From: CAWIHS01 sp963836005
GTDB taxonomy: Bacteria > Pseudomonadota > Gammaproteobacteria > GRL18
Assembly: GCA_963836005.1 (NCBI GenBank)
Contig: CAWIHS010000004.1
Location: 62,001-126,000 of the forward strand
DNA length: 64,000 nucleotides
Direction: 5' to 3'
Of the stretch, positions 14,419 through 23,315 are shown piece by piece. A program made the translations under genes and the position numbers. The notes under the pieces are model-generated. The model saw nothing but the letters and a program-made list of their open reading frames with translations, made no database searches and was not told where the DNA came from. Numbering within the stretch: position 1 is the stretch's first letter; every line of letters starts with the position of its first letter.

Positions 14419-16113
14419 GTGCATAATAATACCAGTCCAACTTTTGATCATCGCAAATACAGGTCTTTTACACCGGTTAATATCAAGGATCGTCAATGGC
14501 CTGATCAGGTTATTAGCGAAGCACCACAATGGTGTAGTGTGGATTTGCGCGACGGTAATCAGGCATTGATTGAACCTTTATCTGTGGAACAAAAGCTGGC
14601 TATGTTTAAATTGCTGGTAGAGACAGGTTTTAAGGAGATTGAAGTCGGTTTTCCATCGGCTTCCCAGGCTGACTATGAGTTTGTCCGAAAACTCATAGAA
14701 GAAGATCATATTCCTGAGCATGTCACCATTGCTGTGTTGACACAGGCACGTGAAAGCCTTATCAGAAGGTCTTTTGAGTCACTGCGCGGAGTTAAACAGG
14801 CGATTGTGCATTTTTATAACTCGACCTCCAGAACACAACGTGAACAGGTGTTTGCACTGGATAAAGCAGGTATTACTGAGATTGCTGTAAAGGCTGCCAA
14901 AATTATTCGCCAATGTGCCAGGCAGCAGCCTGAAACCCGCTGGCGTTTTCAGTACTCACCGGAGAGTTTTACCGCTACAGAGCTGGATTATGCGGTGGAA
15001 ATTTGTGATGCTGTTACTGCGGTATTAGAGCCAACAGCAGCAAACCCAATGATTATTAATTTGCCTTCCACGGTGGAAATGGCGACTCCTAATGTCTATG
15101 CCGATCAGATTGAGTGGTTCTCCAGACATATTGCTCAACGTGATGCAGTGATACTGAGTTTGCACACGCATAATGATCGCGGCTGCGCGGTTGCTGCAGC
15201 GGAACTGGCTGTTATGGCCGGCGCACAACGCGTTGAAGGCACGCTGTTGGGCAATGGTGAACGTACCGGGAATATGGATATTATAACCATGGCGATGAAT
15301 CTTTACAGTCAGGGTATCGATCCGCAGCTGGATTTATCGGATATTTATTCGATCAGCCGAAAAATCAGTCAGTTGATCCAGATAGCAATTCACCCCAGGC
15401 ATCCCTATGTCGGCGATCTGGTCTTCACTGCTTTTTCAGGCAGTCATCAGGATGCGATTAAAAAATGTATCAAGGCTCATCAACCCGGCGATAAATGGGA
15501 TGTTGCTTATTTACCGATTGATCCGGCTGATTTGGGGCGCTCTTACAAAGAAGTCATACGTATTAATAGCCAGTCAGGCAAGGGCGGAGTGGCCTATATT
15601 CTGGAACAGGCAATGGGTGTGCAGTTACCCCGCTGGCTGCAGATTGAATTCAGCAAGGTGGTGCAGCAGGTTGCTGAACAGCAAGGCAGAGAAATTTCCG
15701 CTGATAAAATAGTCGATTTGTTTCAGTCTAGCTATTTTTCAAATACACCGATGTACCAGTTAAAAGGGTATGAGATTGTACAAAATCAGCTGGACAATAT
15801 ATCCGTTCAGTTAAAGACTCCTTTAGGTGATGTGACGATCTCCGGGGAGGGGCAAGGTGGGCTGGAAGCATTCATCCGGGCCGTTGAAGAATTCCTGAAT
15901 GTTTCGGTAAATATTACAGAATATAACGAGCATGCTCTGACCGCAGGCACTGATGCCAAAGCCATCAGTTATATACAGATGCAGATTGACGGCACCGAGT
16001 ACATTGGTATTGCCAGGCATCAGGATGTGTTCAGTGCTTCATTGAATGCACTGCTACAAGGTGTTGAACAATTTATTCAGGAAAAGTCTGCAATAAAGCA
16101 AAAAGCGGGATAA
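14419..16113 (+). CDS. leuA: 2-isopropylmalate synthase
   Basis: About 564 residues, the long LeuA form. It condenses acetyl-CoA with 2-oxoisovalerate, the first committed step of leucine synthesis, in the cytoplasm. The HMGL-like barrel has WCSVDLRDGNQAL (metal-ligand Asp), LHTHNDRGC and the GNGERTGNMD loop; the C-terminal 110 residues form the leucine-feedback LeuA dimer domain. I prefer GTG at 14419 because GGAG (14408-14411) is seven bases before it; the ATG at 14413 is only one base from that site. The N-terminus differs by two residues. leuCDB are not adjacent. A divergent Lrp-like gene suggests regulation. Confidence 0.95.
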   Translation: MHNNTSPTFDHRKYRSFTPVNIKDRQWPDQVISEAPQWCSVDLRDGNQALIEPLSVEQKLAMFKLLVETGFKEIEVGFPSASQADYEFVRKLIEEDHIPEHVTIAVLTQARESLIRRSFESLRGVKQAIVHFYNSTSRTQREQVFALDKAGITEIAVKAAKIIRQCARQQPETRWRFQYSPESFTATELDYAVEICDAVTAVLEPTAANPMIINLPSTVEMATPNVYADQIEWFSRHIAQRDAVILSLHTHNDRGCAVAAAELAVMAGAQRVEGTLLGNGERTGNMDIITMAMNLYSQGIDPQLDLSDIYSISRKISQLIQIAIHPRHPYVGDLVFTAFSGSHQDAIKKCIKAHQPGDKWDVAYLPIDPADLGRSYKEVIRINSQSGKGGVAYILEQAMGVQLPRWLQIEFSKVVQQVAEQQGREISADKIVDLFQSSYFSNTPMYQLKGYEIVQNQLDNISVQLKTPLGDVTISGEGQGGLEAFIRAVEEFLNVSVNITEYNEHALTAGTDAKAISYIQMQIDGTEYIGIARHQDVFSASLNALLQGVEQFIQEKSAIKQKAG

Positions 16114-16132
16114 TAGTTTACTATTATCATTA

Positions 16133-16178
16133 GTGTCCATGCGTTTTTAGATGGACACCTGTAGCACAGGGATGTGCT
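16133..16178 (+). terminator. double hairpin after leuA
   Basis: GTGTCCAT/ATGGACAC (16133-16140 and 16151-16158), then AGCACA/TGTGCT (16163-16168 and 16173-16178), followed by GCCATTTTT. Perfect stems with a short T run suggest termination or a processed 3' end. Confidence 0.5.
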
Positions 16179-16313
16179 GCCATTTTTAATGATGATAAGT
16201 CATTGAAAATGCAGCAAAAGAAAAATCACATTTTTTCTTTTGCGTTCCATAATATAGCCAGGATGGCTATTTATGGATGGAAACTAATTAGCTATAAGTG
16301 TACAGGAAAGCTT

Positions 16314-16712
16314 ATGTATCATGCAGCCTGTTTGTGCGGGGCCGTCAAATATGAAATCCATGGAGCGATAGACGATATCGTCTATTGCCACTGTTCCCAG
16401 TGCCGTAAGGCACAGGGCAGTGCTTTTGCCAGCAATGGCAATGTTAAGAAAGAAGATTTCAGCCTCGTCAGCGGCGCAGATCAGCTGACAGAGTATGAAT
16501 CTTCAGCGGGAAATTACAAGTACTTCTGTAAACAGTGCGGCTCCCCGATAATGAATAAAAAAGATAACCGGCCGGATGTGGTGCGCATTCGGCTGGGTTC
16601 CATTGAGTCAGACATCAGGGAACGTCCACAGGCACATATTTTTGTAACCTCGAAAGCAAATTGGGATCATATCTGTGATGATCTTCCTCAATATGAGGGA
16701 TTTGTGCCGTAG
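16314..16712 (+). CDS. GFA-family zinc protein (CENP-V/GFA domain)
   Basis: 132 residues from the ATG at 16314, which has AGGAAAG six bases upstream; a longer open frame from 16203 lacks family similarity. The domain of glutathione-dependent formaldehyde-activating enzyme (Gfa) shows the zinc cysteines: CLCGAVKYE (Cys6, Cys8), CHCSQCRKAQG (Cys25, Cys27, Cys30), and FCKQCGSP near 73-76. Gfa itself promotes S-hydroxymethylglutathione formation, but most short homologues have unknown substrates, so only the family name is safe. It is a cytoplasmic, single gene, convergent with the secreted protein gene. Confidence 0.85.
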   Translation: MYHAACLCGAVKYEIHGAIDDIVYCHCSQCRKAQGSAFASNGNVKKEDFSLVSGADQLTEYESSAGNYKYFCKQCGSPIMNKKDNRPDVVRIRLGSIESDIRERPQAHIFVTSKANWDHICDDLPQYEGFVP

Positions 16713-16741
16713 AAATAGATAAACATCTGATGTTTTCGAGC

Positions 16742-16775
16742 AAGCATCAAACCTGCGATGCAGGATTTGATGCTT
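16742..16775. terminator. bidirectional hairpin between convergent genes
   Basis: AAGCATCAAA plus CCTGC pairs with GCAGG plus TTTGATGCTT, around the loop GAT with one bulged A. This 15-bp stem lies between the two gene ends. The T tail is weak, so it may act mainly as a 3'-end stabiliser. Confidence 0.6.
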
Positions 16776-16789
16776 TAGCCAGTTATGAT

Positions 16790-17917
16790 TTAATCTTGCA
16801 GATCAATCAGTTCAGTCAGCGAGTCAAAACTCATTCCATCTGAACTACCCGACATTTCCATTTTCACCAGTGCGCCATCATCGGATGATATCCAGGTGGT
16901 CATTTCAAAATTATCGTTAAAATCATACTTGAACCTTACAGTATCAAACGTACCGGCGCCAACCGTTTGTGAATCTTGAACTGACTGTACGGTCCCCTTA
17001 TAACCGGGCATCACGCTTGATTCTGTTATCGGTGCCGGGGTTAATCCCGGAACTGATATTCCGGGCATTGATATGCTGGTTCTGCTTGTTTCAGTGTAGG
17101 CGCTGGCCGTCCAGGTTTGCCCGGCACAGATTGTATTCACAGGATGAGCTCTATAGGAAGGCGAGTAGCTGGACTCTGTCGTGGTGCGCATGGTAAAGCT
17201 CATGCCCTCAAGAGTCTGCGACAATTCTGTCTCAATTTTATCAGAGGTTGGCCATAAGTAATCATCTATGATGTCATACATTTCTGTCTCAGTGGCTTCA
17301 CTGTCAACGACACCGGCCACATTTTTCATGGTGATTTCACGGATAGTTTTTGTGTTGCTGACAGATAAGTATTTATTGATTTGCATCATGGTGGCACTAC
17401 CCTGTGACGTACTGGAGGTAATGCGCAGTGTTTCAGTAAGGCCTTCATGAGCATCAAAAGGAATAGTCACGCAGCCGCTGCCATCACCGTCGTCTCCTTC
17501 GCCTGAAGAGCCGCCGTCTCCGCCCGAAGAGCCGCCGTTTCCGCCCGAAGAGCCGCCGTCTCCGCTGCCGGAATTGAGTGGTCCACAGTCAGAATCATCA
17601 GGATTGCGGATCAAACCCAAATAGTTGTCCATATGTCCAAATTCATAGACATCGGTGCCAACCACAGCGTAAACGTGTTTATAGGGCAGAATGTCGTTTT
17701 CTTCACAAACGACACCCAGATACGTTTGTGAATCCGGATAATGGCGAAAACACCAGATGTCGACATTCTGGGTACAGGCCGGGGGTGAAAGCAATTGCGG
17801 AGCCACGCCCTCTATCCAGTTCATTAACCTGTTAGCATCACTGCGAGCATCGCTTAAAGCCATGCTGCTATTTAACAGCAGAAACAAAACGAGAATAATT
17901 TTTTGTATGAATTTCAT
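16790..17917 (-). CDS. secreted two-domain protein with Gly/Ser repeat linker
   Basis: 375 residues, not recognised. A Sec signal peptide (MKFIQKIILVLFLLLNSSMA) is followed by an N-terminal domain of about 90 residues with several Cys (PPACTQNVDIWCFRHY, GVVCEEND). The linker (about 115-150) is built from GGSSGGN/GGSSGGD repeats encoded by 21-bp tandem units. The C-terminal domain of about 220 residues is rich in Ser/Thr and beta-prone; its TFDTVRFKYDFNDNF and ISSDDGALVKMEM resemble beta-sheet proteins such as DUF3108/LolA-like folds. Probably periplasmic or extracellular. Function unknown. Confidence 0.75.
   Translation of the reverse strand: MKFIQKIILVLFLLLNSSMALSDARSDANRLMNWIEGVAPQLLSPPACTQNVDIWCFRHYPDSQTYLGVVCEENDILPYKHVYAVVGTDVYEFGHMDNYLGLIRNPDDSDCGPLNSGSGDGGSSGGNGGSSGGDGGSSGEGDDGDGSGCVTIPFDAHEGLTETLRITSSTSQGSATMMQINKYLSVSNTKTIREITMKNVAGVVDSEATETEMYDIIDDYLWPTSDKIETELSQTLEGMSFTMRTTTESSYSPSYRAHPVNTICAGQTWTASAYTETSRTSISMPGISVPGLTPAPITESSVMPGYKGTVQSVQDSQTVGAGTFDTVRFKYDFNDNFEMTTWISSDDGALVKMEMSGSSDGMSFDSLTELIDLQD
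17505..17567. repeat. 21-bp tandem repeat, three units
   Basis: The unit GAAGAGCCGCCGTCTCCGCCC occurs three times with small changes and encodes the Gly/Ser linker of the secreted protein on the minus strand. Copy number may vary between strains, in frame. Confidence 0.8.
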
Positions 17918-18254
17918 GTTTTACTCCGGAATTTAAAATATTCAGTTTATAACTATGAGAGTAGGACAACAGGGATTGAATGTACAATTTTTAAATCATA
18001 AATACAGCATAAATAGTCATCCTGGCTGTATTAGGAACACAAAAAAAGTAATATTTCTTTTACTGCATTTTAATGCTTTGTCATCGTTAAAAAATAGCAC
18101 AACCCTGGGCCAGCAATTCCATCAAAAACGGATGGATACTAACCAGAAAAACCCAGGGTTTATGCATATTGTTAAGCATTGAACTATTCGATTCACCCCT
18201 TATCTAAAAGAGGGTGAATTAATTTAGTATGAAATTATGAGGTAAAAAATAGTT
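17918..18254. other. intergenic region with two inverted repeats before htpX
   Basis: AACCCTGGG (18101-18109) and CCCAGGGTT (18152-18160) are separated by 42 bases. ATTCACCC (18191-18198) and GGGTGAAT (18212-18219) form a tighter hairpin 36 bases before htpX. One may end a transcript and the other may lie in the htpX leader. No convincing gene is seen in this stretch. Confidence 0.45.
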
Positions 18255-19097
18255 ATGAATGTAATCAAGACCAGCATCTTAATGGCCGGATTAACAGCCT
18301 TGTTAATTGTCGCCGGTGGTTCTCTGGGTGGCCAGACTGGACTGATGATAGCTCTGCTGTTTGCTCTGGTGATGAATGTCGGCTCATACTGGTTTTCCGA
18401 TCAAATCGTCCTGAAAATGTACAATGCCGAGGAAGCCGGACCTCAGACGGCACCCGAGCTGTACCAGATTGTAGCCGATTTGTCCCAAAAGGCTGGATTA
18501 CCGATGCCCAGGGTGTATTTGATTAACGATGACACGCCCAATGCATTTGCCACCGGACGCAATCCAGAACATGCTGCGGTTGCTGCTACCACTGGCATAA
18601 TGCGTATTTTAAGCCGGGATGAACTGGCTGGTGTCATGGCCCATGAACTGGCACATGTAAAACACCGTGATACTTTGATTGGAACTGTTTCAGCTACCAT
18701 TGCAGGGACTATTTCAGGGCTAGCGAGCATGGCTCAGTGGGCAATGATTTTTGGTATGGGGCGTAATAATGAAAATGGCGGCGGTGGTTTTGCATCCATC
18801 TTGATGATGATTCTGGCTCCGATTGCCGCCAGTCTGATTCAGATGGCTATTTCTCGTTCACGCGAATTTGCTGCGGATGCAGAAGGTGCCAGGATCTCCG
18901 GCAAACCCATGGGATTAGCCAATGCGCTGCGTAAAATGCAGGCCATGAACCAGCAGCATCCGATGCATGCCGCTGATGCTCATCCAGCCACAGCACATAT
19001 GTTTATTATCAATCCCTTGTCAGTACGTAGTCTGGGGCAACTGTTTTCTACCCATCCGGAAACTACTGAACGTATCAGACGGCTTGAAGCCATGTAA
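18255..19097 (+). CDS. htpX: heat-shock membrane metalloprotease HtpX
   Basis: 280 residues, standard for HtpX (M48B). It cleaves misfolded inner-membrane proteins. Two N-terminal membrane helices (about 5-22 and 28-48) precede the zinc motif HELAHVKHRD at 130-139. The third ligand, Glu, lies in SREFAADAEGARISGKP, after a hydrophobic region (about 150-200). The C-terminus LSVRSLGQLFSTHPETTERI is typical. It complements the HflKC complex encoded about 32 kb away. The start has no strong ribosome site; the preceding hairpin may affect its expression. Confidence 0.95.
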   Translation: MNVIKTSILMAGLTALLIVAGGSLGGQTGLMIALLFALVMNVGSYWFSDQIVLKMYNAEEAGPQTAPELYQIVADLSQKAGLPMPRVYLINDDTPNAFATGRNPEHAAVAATTGIMRILSRDELAGVMAHELAHVKHRDTLIGTVSATIAGTISGLASMAQWAMIFGMGRNNENGGGGFASILMMILAPIAASLIQMAISRSREFAADAEGARISGKPMGLANALRKMQAMNQQHPMHAADAHPATAHMFIINPLSVRSLGQLFSTHPETTERIRRLEAM

Positions 19098-19105
19098 ATA
19101 TGCCG

Positions 19106-19200
19106 GGTCAGGGTCAAAAGCAGGCGTTTTAGGCGCTTGTCAAAGCTGACAATTTCTATGCTATGCTGCTGCCCGGGTTACGGCGCAAAATGGCCTGACC
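19106..19200. repeat. long inverted repeat between htpX and a DUF4412-like gene
   Basis: CGGGTCAGG near 19107 and CCTGACCCG near 19193 bracket about 77 bp that include CAAAGCTGACAATTTC. It lies between convergent genes and could be a bidirectional terminator or a small dispersed repeat; no target duplication was seen. Confidence 0.4.
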
Positions 19201-19220
19201 CGAGCATATTGAGTAGACGC

Positions 19221-20042
19221 CTATTGAGGCATTTGCGGCATCTGAATGGGTGTATATTCTGCTGGAATATCTACTTTTTCAGCGGCTACGCTATCCTTGT
19301 TGATGGAAATCAAGCGGGTTTCCATCACTGTTGAACCATCACTGTCAAACAGTTTACTGCGCAATGGTAATCCTTCTACATCAGCACCCACGTTTGCTTT
19401 TCCGGTGAATTCTGTCATGGCTTGCTGCATATCTTTCATAAATACCTGCATTTTTTCCAGACTGTCCAAATCCTGTTTGTTCAGACCCAGTTTATCGATG
19501 GTGGTAATACACGATTCAGATATCTTTTGATCTTTGATTGAAGATTCATATACATCGCAATTGATCCCTGCAATGGTTTCGGTGCGAGATGTTTTGACCT
19601 GCTTGACCTCGGGCGGTTTTTGCTTTGCCTGTTGCTCGGGCATATAATTCTGCATCATCTGTTCGGCCTGTTTTCTCTGTTCTGGCGGCAGCTCCTGCAT
19701 ACGGGTTTCCATTTCTTTACGCATCATTTCCATCTGCTGTTTTGCCTGTTTGGCCTGTAACTCAATTTCTTGTTTGCTCATTTCAAGATATTTCTTTTGC
19801 ATGGGTTCGATATGAGTTAATTTATTATCCTGACTATTGTATATACTGTAGGAGCTGCTCTGATCGGAAGGGGTGAATCTTACTTTACCATCCTTTAGCA
19901 GCATGACATTTTGACCGCTGTATTGGGGTGATTTCTCTTCGAAAGTGATAGTGGCATCAGCCAGGACATTCACTGAATAGACACAGCATGAAGCGAGCGC
20001 TGTGCAGAGCAGGGATTTAGGCATGTTAGCAGATAATTTCAT
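19221..20042 (-). CDS. periplasmic DUF4412-like protein
   Basis: 273 residues. An N-terminal signal peptide (about 1-28, ending NVLA) is followed by a beta-rich part (ATITFEEKSPQYSGQNVMLL) and then a long Met/Gln/Glu-rich helical segment (about 85-140, KQAKQQMEMMRKEMETRM) likely to be a coiled coil. A second beta part follows (RTETIAGINCDVYESSI, GLPLRSKLFDSDGSTVMET). This order matches DUF4412-type proteins of unknown role with a LolA/LolB-like fold. Two cysteines in the second half could form a disulfide. It is a single gene, convergent with htpX. Confidence 0.7.
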   Translation of the reverse strand: MKLSANMPKSLLCTALASCCVYSVNVLADATITFEEKSPQYSGQNVMLLKDGKVRFTPSDQSSSYSIYNSQDNKLTHIEPMQKKYLEMSKQEIELQAKQAKQQMEMMRKEMETRMQELPPEQRKQAEQMMQNYMPEQQAKQKPPEVKQVKTSRTETIAGINCDVYESSIKDQKISESCITTIDKLGLNKQDLDSLEKMQVFMKDMQQAMTEFTGKANVGADVEGLPLRSKLFDSDGSTVMETRLISINKDSVAAEKVDIPAEYTPIQMPQMPQ

Positions 20043-20073
20043 AGTTAAGTTCCGTTATTGATTAATAATTTAG

Positions 20074-20288
20074 GTAACTGCTCAGGGTATTTATAAGTTC
20101 TTCTTGCTGTCAAGTTTCTGTTGCTGACCCGCATGGACTACCTGGGCTATTGCCGCGCGCAGAGAATTACACCACCTGCGATGCGCATGCAGGAAATACA
20201 GATGACTATGCAGCAGTCATTATCTGTCTTCTGCAAATACCTGCTGTCAAGCATTCAGGCGAATAGCTAAAATATGCTGTAAAGTGAC
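20074..20288. mobile_element. diverged copy of the GTAACT-ended MITE
   Basis: The left end GTAACTGCTCAGGGTATTTA and a right end reading CTAAAATATGCTGTAAAGTGAC match the family's inverted repeats. Inside are AAATACCTGCTGTCAAGC near the right and a shared GCATGCAGGAAATACAGAT segment. No target duplication remains, so this is an older copy. It accounts for most of the 20043-20380 gap; the last 90 bp show nothing clear. Confidence 0.55.
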
Positions 20289-20380
20289 TATTTTCTCGCA
20301 GCCGTAGTGACGAATAACAAATATGCATGACAGTTTAGTGCATAAAAAACACTTTGAATAGTTCTTGCAGCATGAATTCA

Positions 20381-22366
20381 CTATACGACTCTTTCATTCC
20401 CTCCATCCACCGGTACCTGGGCAGCGGTGGTTTTGGCAAATAAGTCACCACACATTTCTGCCGCCAGTTCAGCTACATCATGTGCAGTGACTTTGGTGTT
20501 TAGCAGATTGTTGGTTTTATAGGCCTCCACACTCATGCCATAATGTTTTGCCCTGGCCGTTAATACCTCATCGGTCCAGATGGCTGTATCGAACACAGCA
20601 TTAGGATGCAGGGTATTAATGCGAATATTATCTTTACCCCATTCCAGGGCAGCAACCCGGGCCAGTTGATTAAGAGCTGCTTTGGCAGCAGAATAGGCGG
20701 CAGCACCCGGACCTGGTGCAGGTACATTTTTAGAGCCGATACAGACAATGCGTCCGCCCTCGCTGGCCAGTTTCAGCAGCGGATAGGCTTTGCTCATTAA
20801 AGACAGGTTAGCGTCCAGATTAATACTCATTACTTTACGCCACTCCTGCAGTGTCAGGTTTTCAATATTACACCCAGCGGGAAATATACCAGCGTTAAGG
20901 ATCAACATGTCCAGCCCGCCATAATGACGTATGGTTTGTTCCAGAGCAGCGTCCAAAGCGCTTGTATCAGTGACATCACATCTTATACCCAGGTAGTCAG
21001 GACGTTGAAAAAGTGTTTCAACTCCAGTTTGTATATCCAGCGCTACCACACAGGCTCCTCGGGCCAGCAAAGAATTGACGCAGGCCTTGCCGATACCGCT
21101 GTAAGCACCAGTTACCAGGGCCACTTCGCCGCTAAATTGTGGTTTGGAGACATTTTTGTTTAATTTTGCCTGTTCAAGTTCCCAATATTCTACATCAAAG
21201 ATGTCCTGAGCTGGGAGCGCCCGATAACCGCCTAAGCGGGTTGCACGTAAAATAATGTCGATGCTGTGGCGATAAATATCGGCAATAATATTCGCTTCGG
21301 CAATGGTTTTACCAACCGTCAGCATTGCTCCTCGGGGTTCAAGTATAATTCGCGGCAGCGGATCCAGCATGCTTTTATCCTGTCCGTCGTGAGGTGTCTG
21401 TGAGCAGGTTGAAAAATACGCTTTGTAAGCATTCACATAGGCTTCAATATCAGTTCCCAGCATGGGTAATTGTTTGGTACGAATGACGTGATCCGGTGTG
21501 ACGGGCCCCTGCTGGCTTATCTGTTCAAGCTCGGTATGGTTGGCAAAAGCTAATGTCTGCTTATCACGATGCTGACTGAGTATTAATGCTTGATTCATTT
21601 TTACACAAAGTTCATGCCTGAGATTTGCAATCTCCATCATTGTCATATCAGGCTGATGATTATATTCGCCCGATGGCAAAGTTGTAAGCAGCGCATTCTC
21701 CAGTCTTAGATAATCCTCCGCCATAGTAACCAGTTCAATCATTCGCTCATAGGACTGTTTGGCAGTGTCGCCAAAGGAAAAAATTCCGTGATTCATCAAC
21801 ACCATACCTATGGTTTCATCACTGGCATCGCGAGGAAATATTTCGGCGCACAGGCGTGCCAGATCAAAGCCGGGCATCACATAGGGAATGATCACCACTT
21901 TATTGGCAAAGATGGACTGAATCCGTTTCCGTCCGTTAGCGGTATTAGTAATACTGACCAGTGCATCAGCATGAGTATGATCGACATATTTATAGGGCAG
22001 CAGAGCATGCAGGATGGTTTCTACTGAAGGGCCTGGAGCAGTCGCCCGGGTCAGGTGCGTTTTTAATTCATTCACCATCTGTGCATCGCTTAATTCTTTT
22101 TGTTGGGCGAGTTTCAGCAGATGTTCCATTCTAACGGGGGCAAAGCCCTCGGCTTCGATGGTTTCCAAATCCCAGCCGCTACCTTTGACATACAGAATTT
22201 GTTCACTTTCACCTAGCAGATTAATTTCATCGACTTTAACCGATGTATTACCGCCGCCATGCAGTACCAGTGATTTATCCTGACCCAGTAATCTGGAACT
22301 GTAGACCCTTAGAGCCAGTTCGCCCTGATATTGCTCTGCCTGTTGCTGATCCCATAAATTTTGCAT
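20381..22366 (-). CDS. bifunctional class II aldolase / short-chain dehydrogenase
   Basis: 661 residues: a class II (rhamnulose-phosphate/fuculose-phosphate type) aldolase domain at about 15-375 fused to a short-chain dehydrogenase at about 415-661. The aldolase has LHGGGNTSVKVDE, the zinc histidines in VDHTHADALV and the motif MNHGIFSFG. The dehydrogenase has VTGAYSGIGKACV for NAD(P) binding and Tyr/Lys in AYSAAKAALNQL. Fusions of this kind (RhaD_aldol-ADH type) are linked to deoxysugar or sugar-phosphate breakdown, but no uptake or kinase gene is adjacent, so the substrate here is unknown. Cytoplasmic. It is divergent from bolA. Confidence 0.88.
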   Translation of the reverse strand: MQNLWDQQQAEQYQGELALRVYSSRLLGQDKSLVLHGGGNTSVKVDEINLLGESEQILYVKGSGWDLETIEAEGFAPVRMEHLLKLAQQKELSDAQMVNELKTHLTRATAPGPSVETILHALLPYKYVDHTHADALVSITNTANGRKRIQSIFANKVVIIPYVMPGFDLARLCAEIFPRDASDETIGMVLMNHGIFSFGDTAKQSYERMIELVTMAEDYLRLENALLTTLPSGEYNHQPDMTMMEIANLRHELCVKMNQALILSQHRDKQTLAFANHTELEQISQQGPVTPDHVIRTKQLPMLGTDIEAYVNAYKAYFSTCSQTPHDGQDKSMLDPLPRIILEPRGAMLTVGKTIAEANIIADIYRHSIDIILRATRLGGYRALPAQDIFDVEYWELEQAKLNKNVSKPQFSGEVALVTGAYSGIGKACVNSLLARGACVVALDIQTGVETLFQRPDYLGIRCDVTDTSALDAALEQTIRHYGGLDMLILNAGIFPAGCNIENLTLQEWRKVMSINLDANLSLMSKAYPLLKLASEGGRIVCIGSKNVPAPGPGAAAYSAAKAALNQLARVAALEWGKDNIRINTLHPNAVFDTAIWTDEVLTARAKHYGMSVEAYKTNNLLNTKVTAHDVAELAAEMCGDLFAKTTAAQVPVDGGNERVV

Positions 22367-22505
22367 AAGCTGACCGTATTATCCAAACTTGAATTTGAAT
22401 TAAGGATAAAGAAACTCACTGAATTGTCAATGTAGACTTGAAAAAGTCGATATTTGCCAAATATATTAATTTCTATTTGAGTATTAGTGTCAGGCAATAT
22501 ACCAT

Positions 22506-22823
22506 ATGAACGTACAAACCACGATTGAATCCAAGTTGACCAGGGAATTTTCTCCAGCATTTTTACGGGTTGAAAATGAAAGTCATATGCATAATGTACC
22601 CGCCGGTTCTGAGAGCCATTTCAAGGTACAGTTAGTAAGCCAGCAGTTTGAGGATAAAATGCTTATTCATCGTCATCGTGCCGTTAATCAGGCATTAGCT
22701 GAAGAATTAGCCAATCAAATACATGCCCTGTCTATTCATGCCTTTACTCCAGATGAATGGCAAGCTCGCGGCGGCAAGGTCAGTGATTCGCCCCCATGTG
22801 AGGGTGGTGGAAAAGAAAAATAA
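22506..22823 (+). CDS. bolA: BolA-family protein
   Basis: 105 residues of the BolA fold (about 1-92), with a short extra tail. ESHMHNVPAGSESHFKVQLVS holds the conserved His region, and HRAVNQAL leads to LSIHAFTPDEW, a signature of BolA rather than IbaG/YrbA. BolA proteins pair with monothiol glutaredoxins around a 2Fe-2S cluster and can bind DNA. It is followed by a thioredoxin-type gene 90 bp on, so the pair may be redox-linked. The tail after EWQARGG is hydrophilic and probably not structured. Confidence 0.9.
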   Translation: MNVQTTIESKLTREFSPAFLRVENESHMHNVPAGSESHFKVQLVSQQFEDKMLIHRHRAVNQALAEELANQIHALSIHAFTPDEWQARGGKVSDSPPCEGGGKEK

Positions 22824-22878
22824 TACCATAAACTGTAATGGCAGGAGTGTTGACTTTACATTCGCTGTGACAGTAAAA

Positions 22879-22913
22879 AAATTCGAGAGACTATTAAAAT
22901 TCGAGAGATTATT

Positions 22914-22914
<1 letters not shown>
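22879..22914 (+). repeat. 18-bp tandem duplication over a ribosome-binding site
   Basis: AAATTCGAGAGACTATTA is immediately followed by AAATTCGAGAGATTATTA, ending at the first base of the thioredoxin start codon. The GAGAG of the second unit is the apparent ribosome site; the first is a duplicate 18 bp upstream. Confidence 0.8.
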
Positions 22915-23294
<380 letters not shown>

Positions 23295-23315
23295 ATCTTA
23301 CTAGCTGATATCATC

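Noticed and set aside
17955..18182. 75-codon frame before htpX
   Set aside because: No ribosome site, unusual composition, and it spans an inverted repeat; treated as intergenic.
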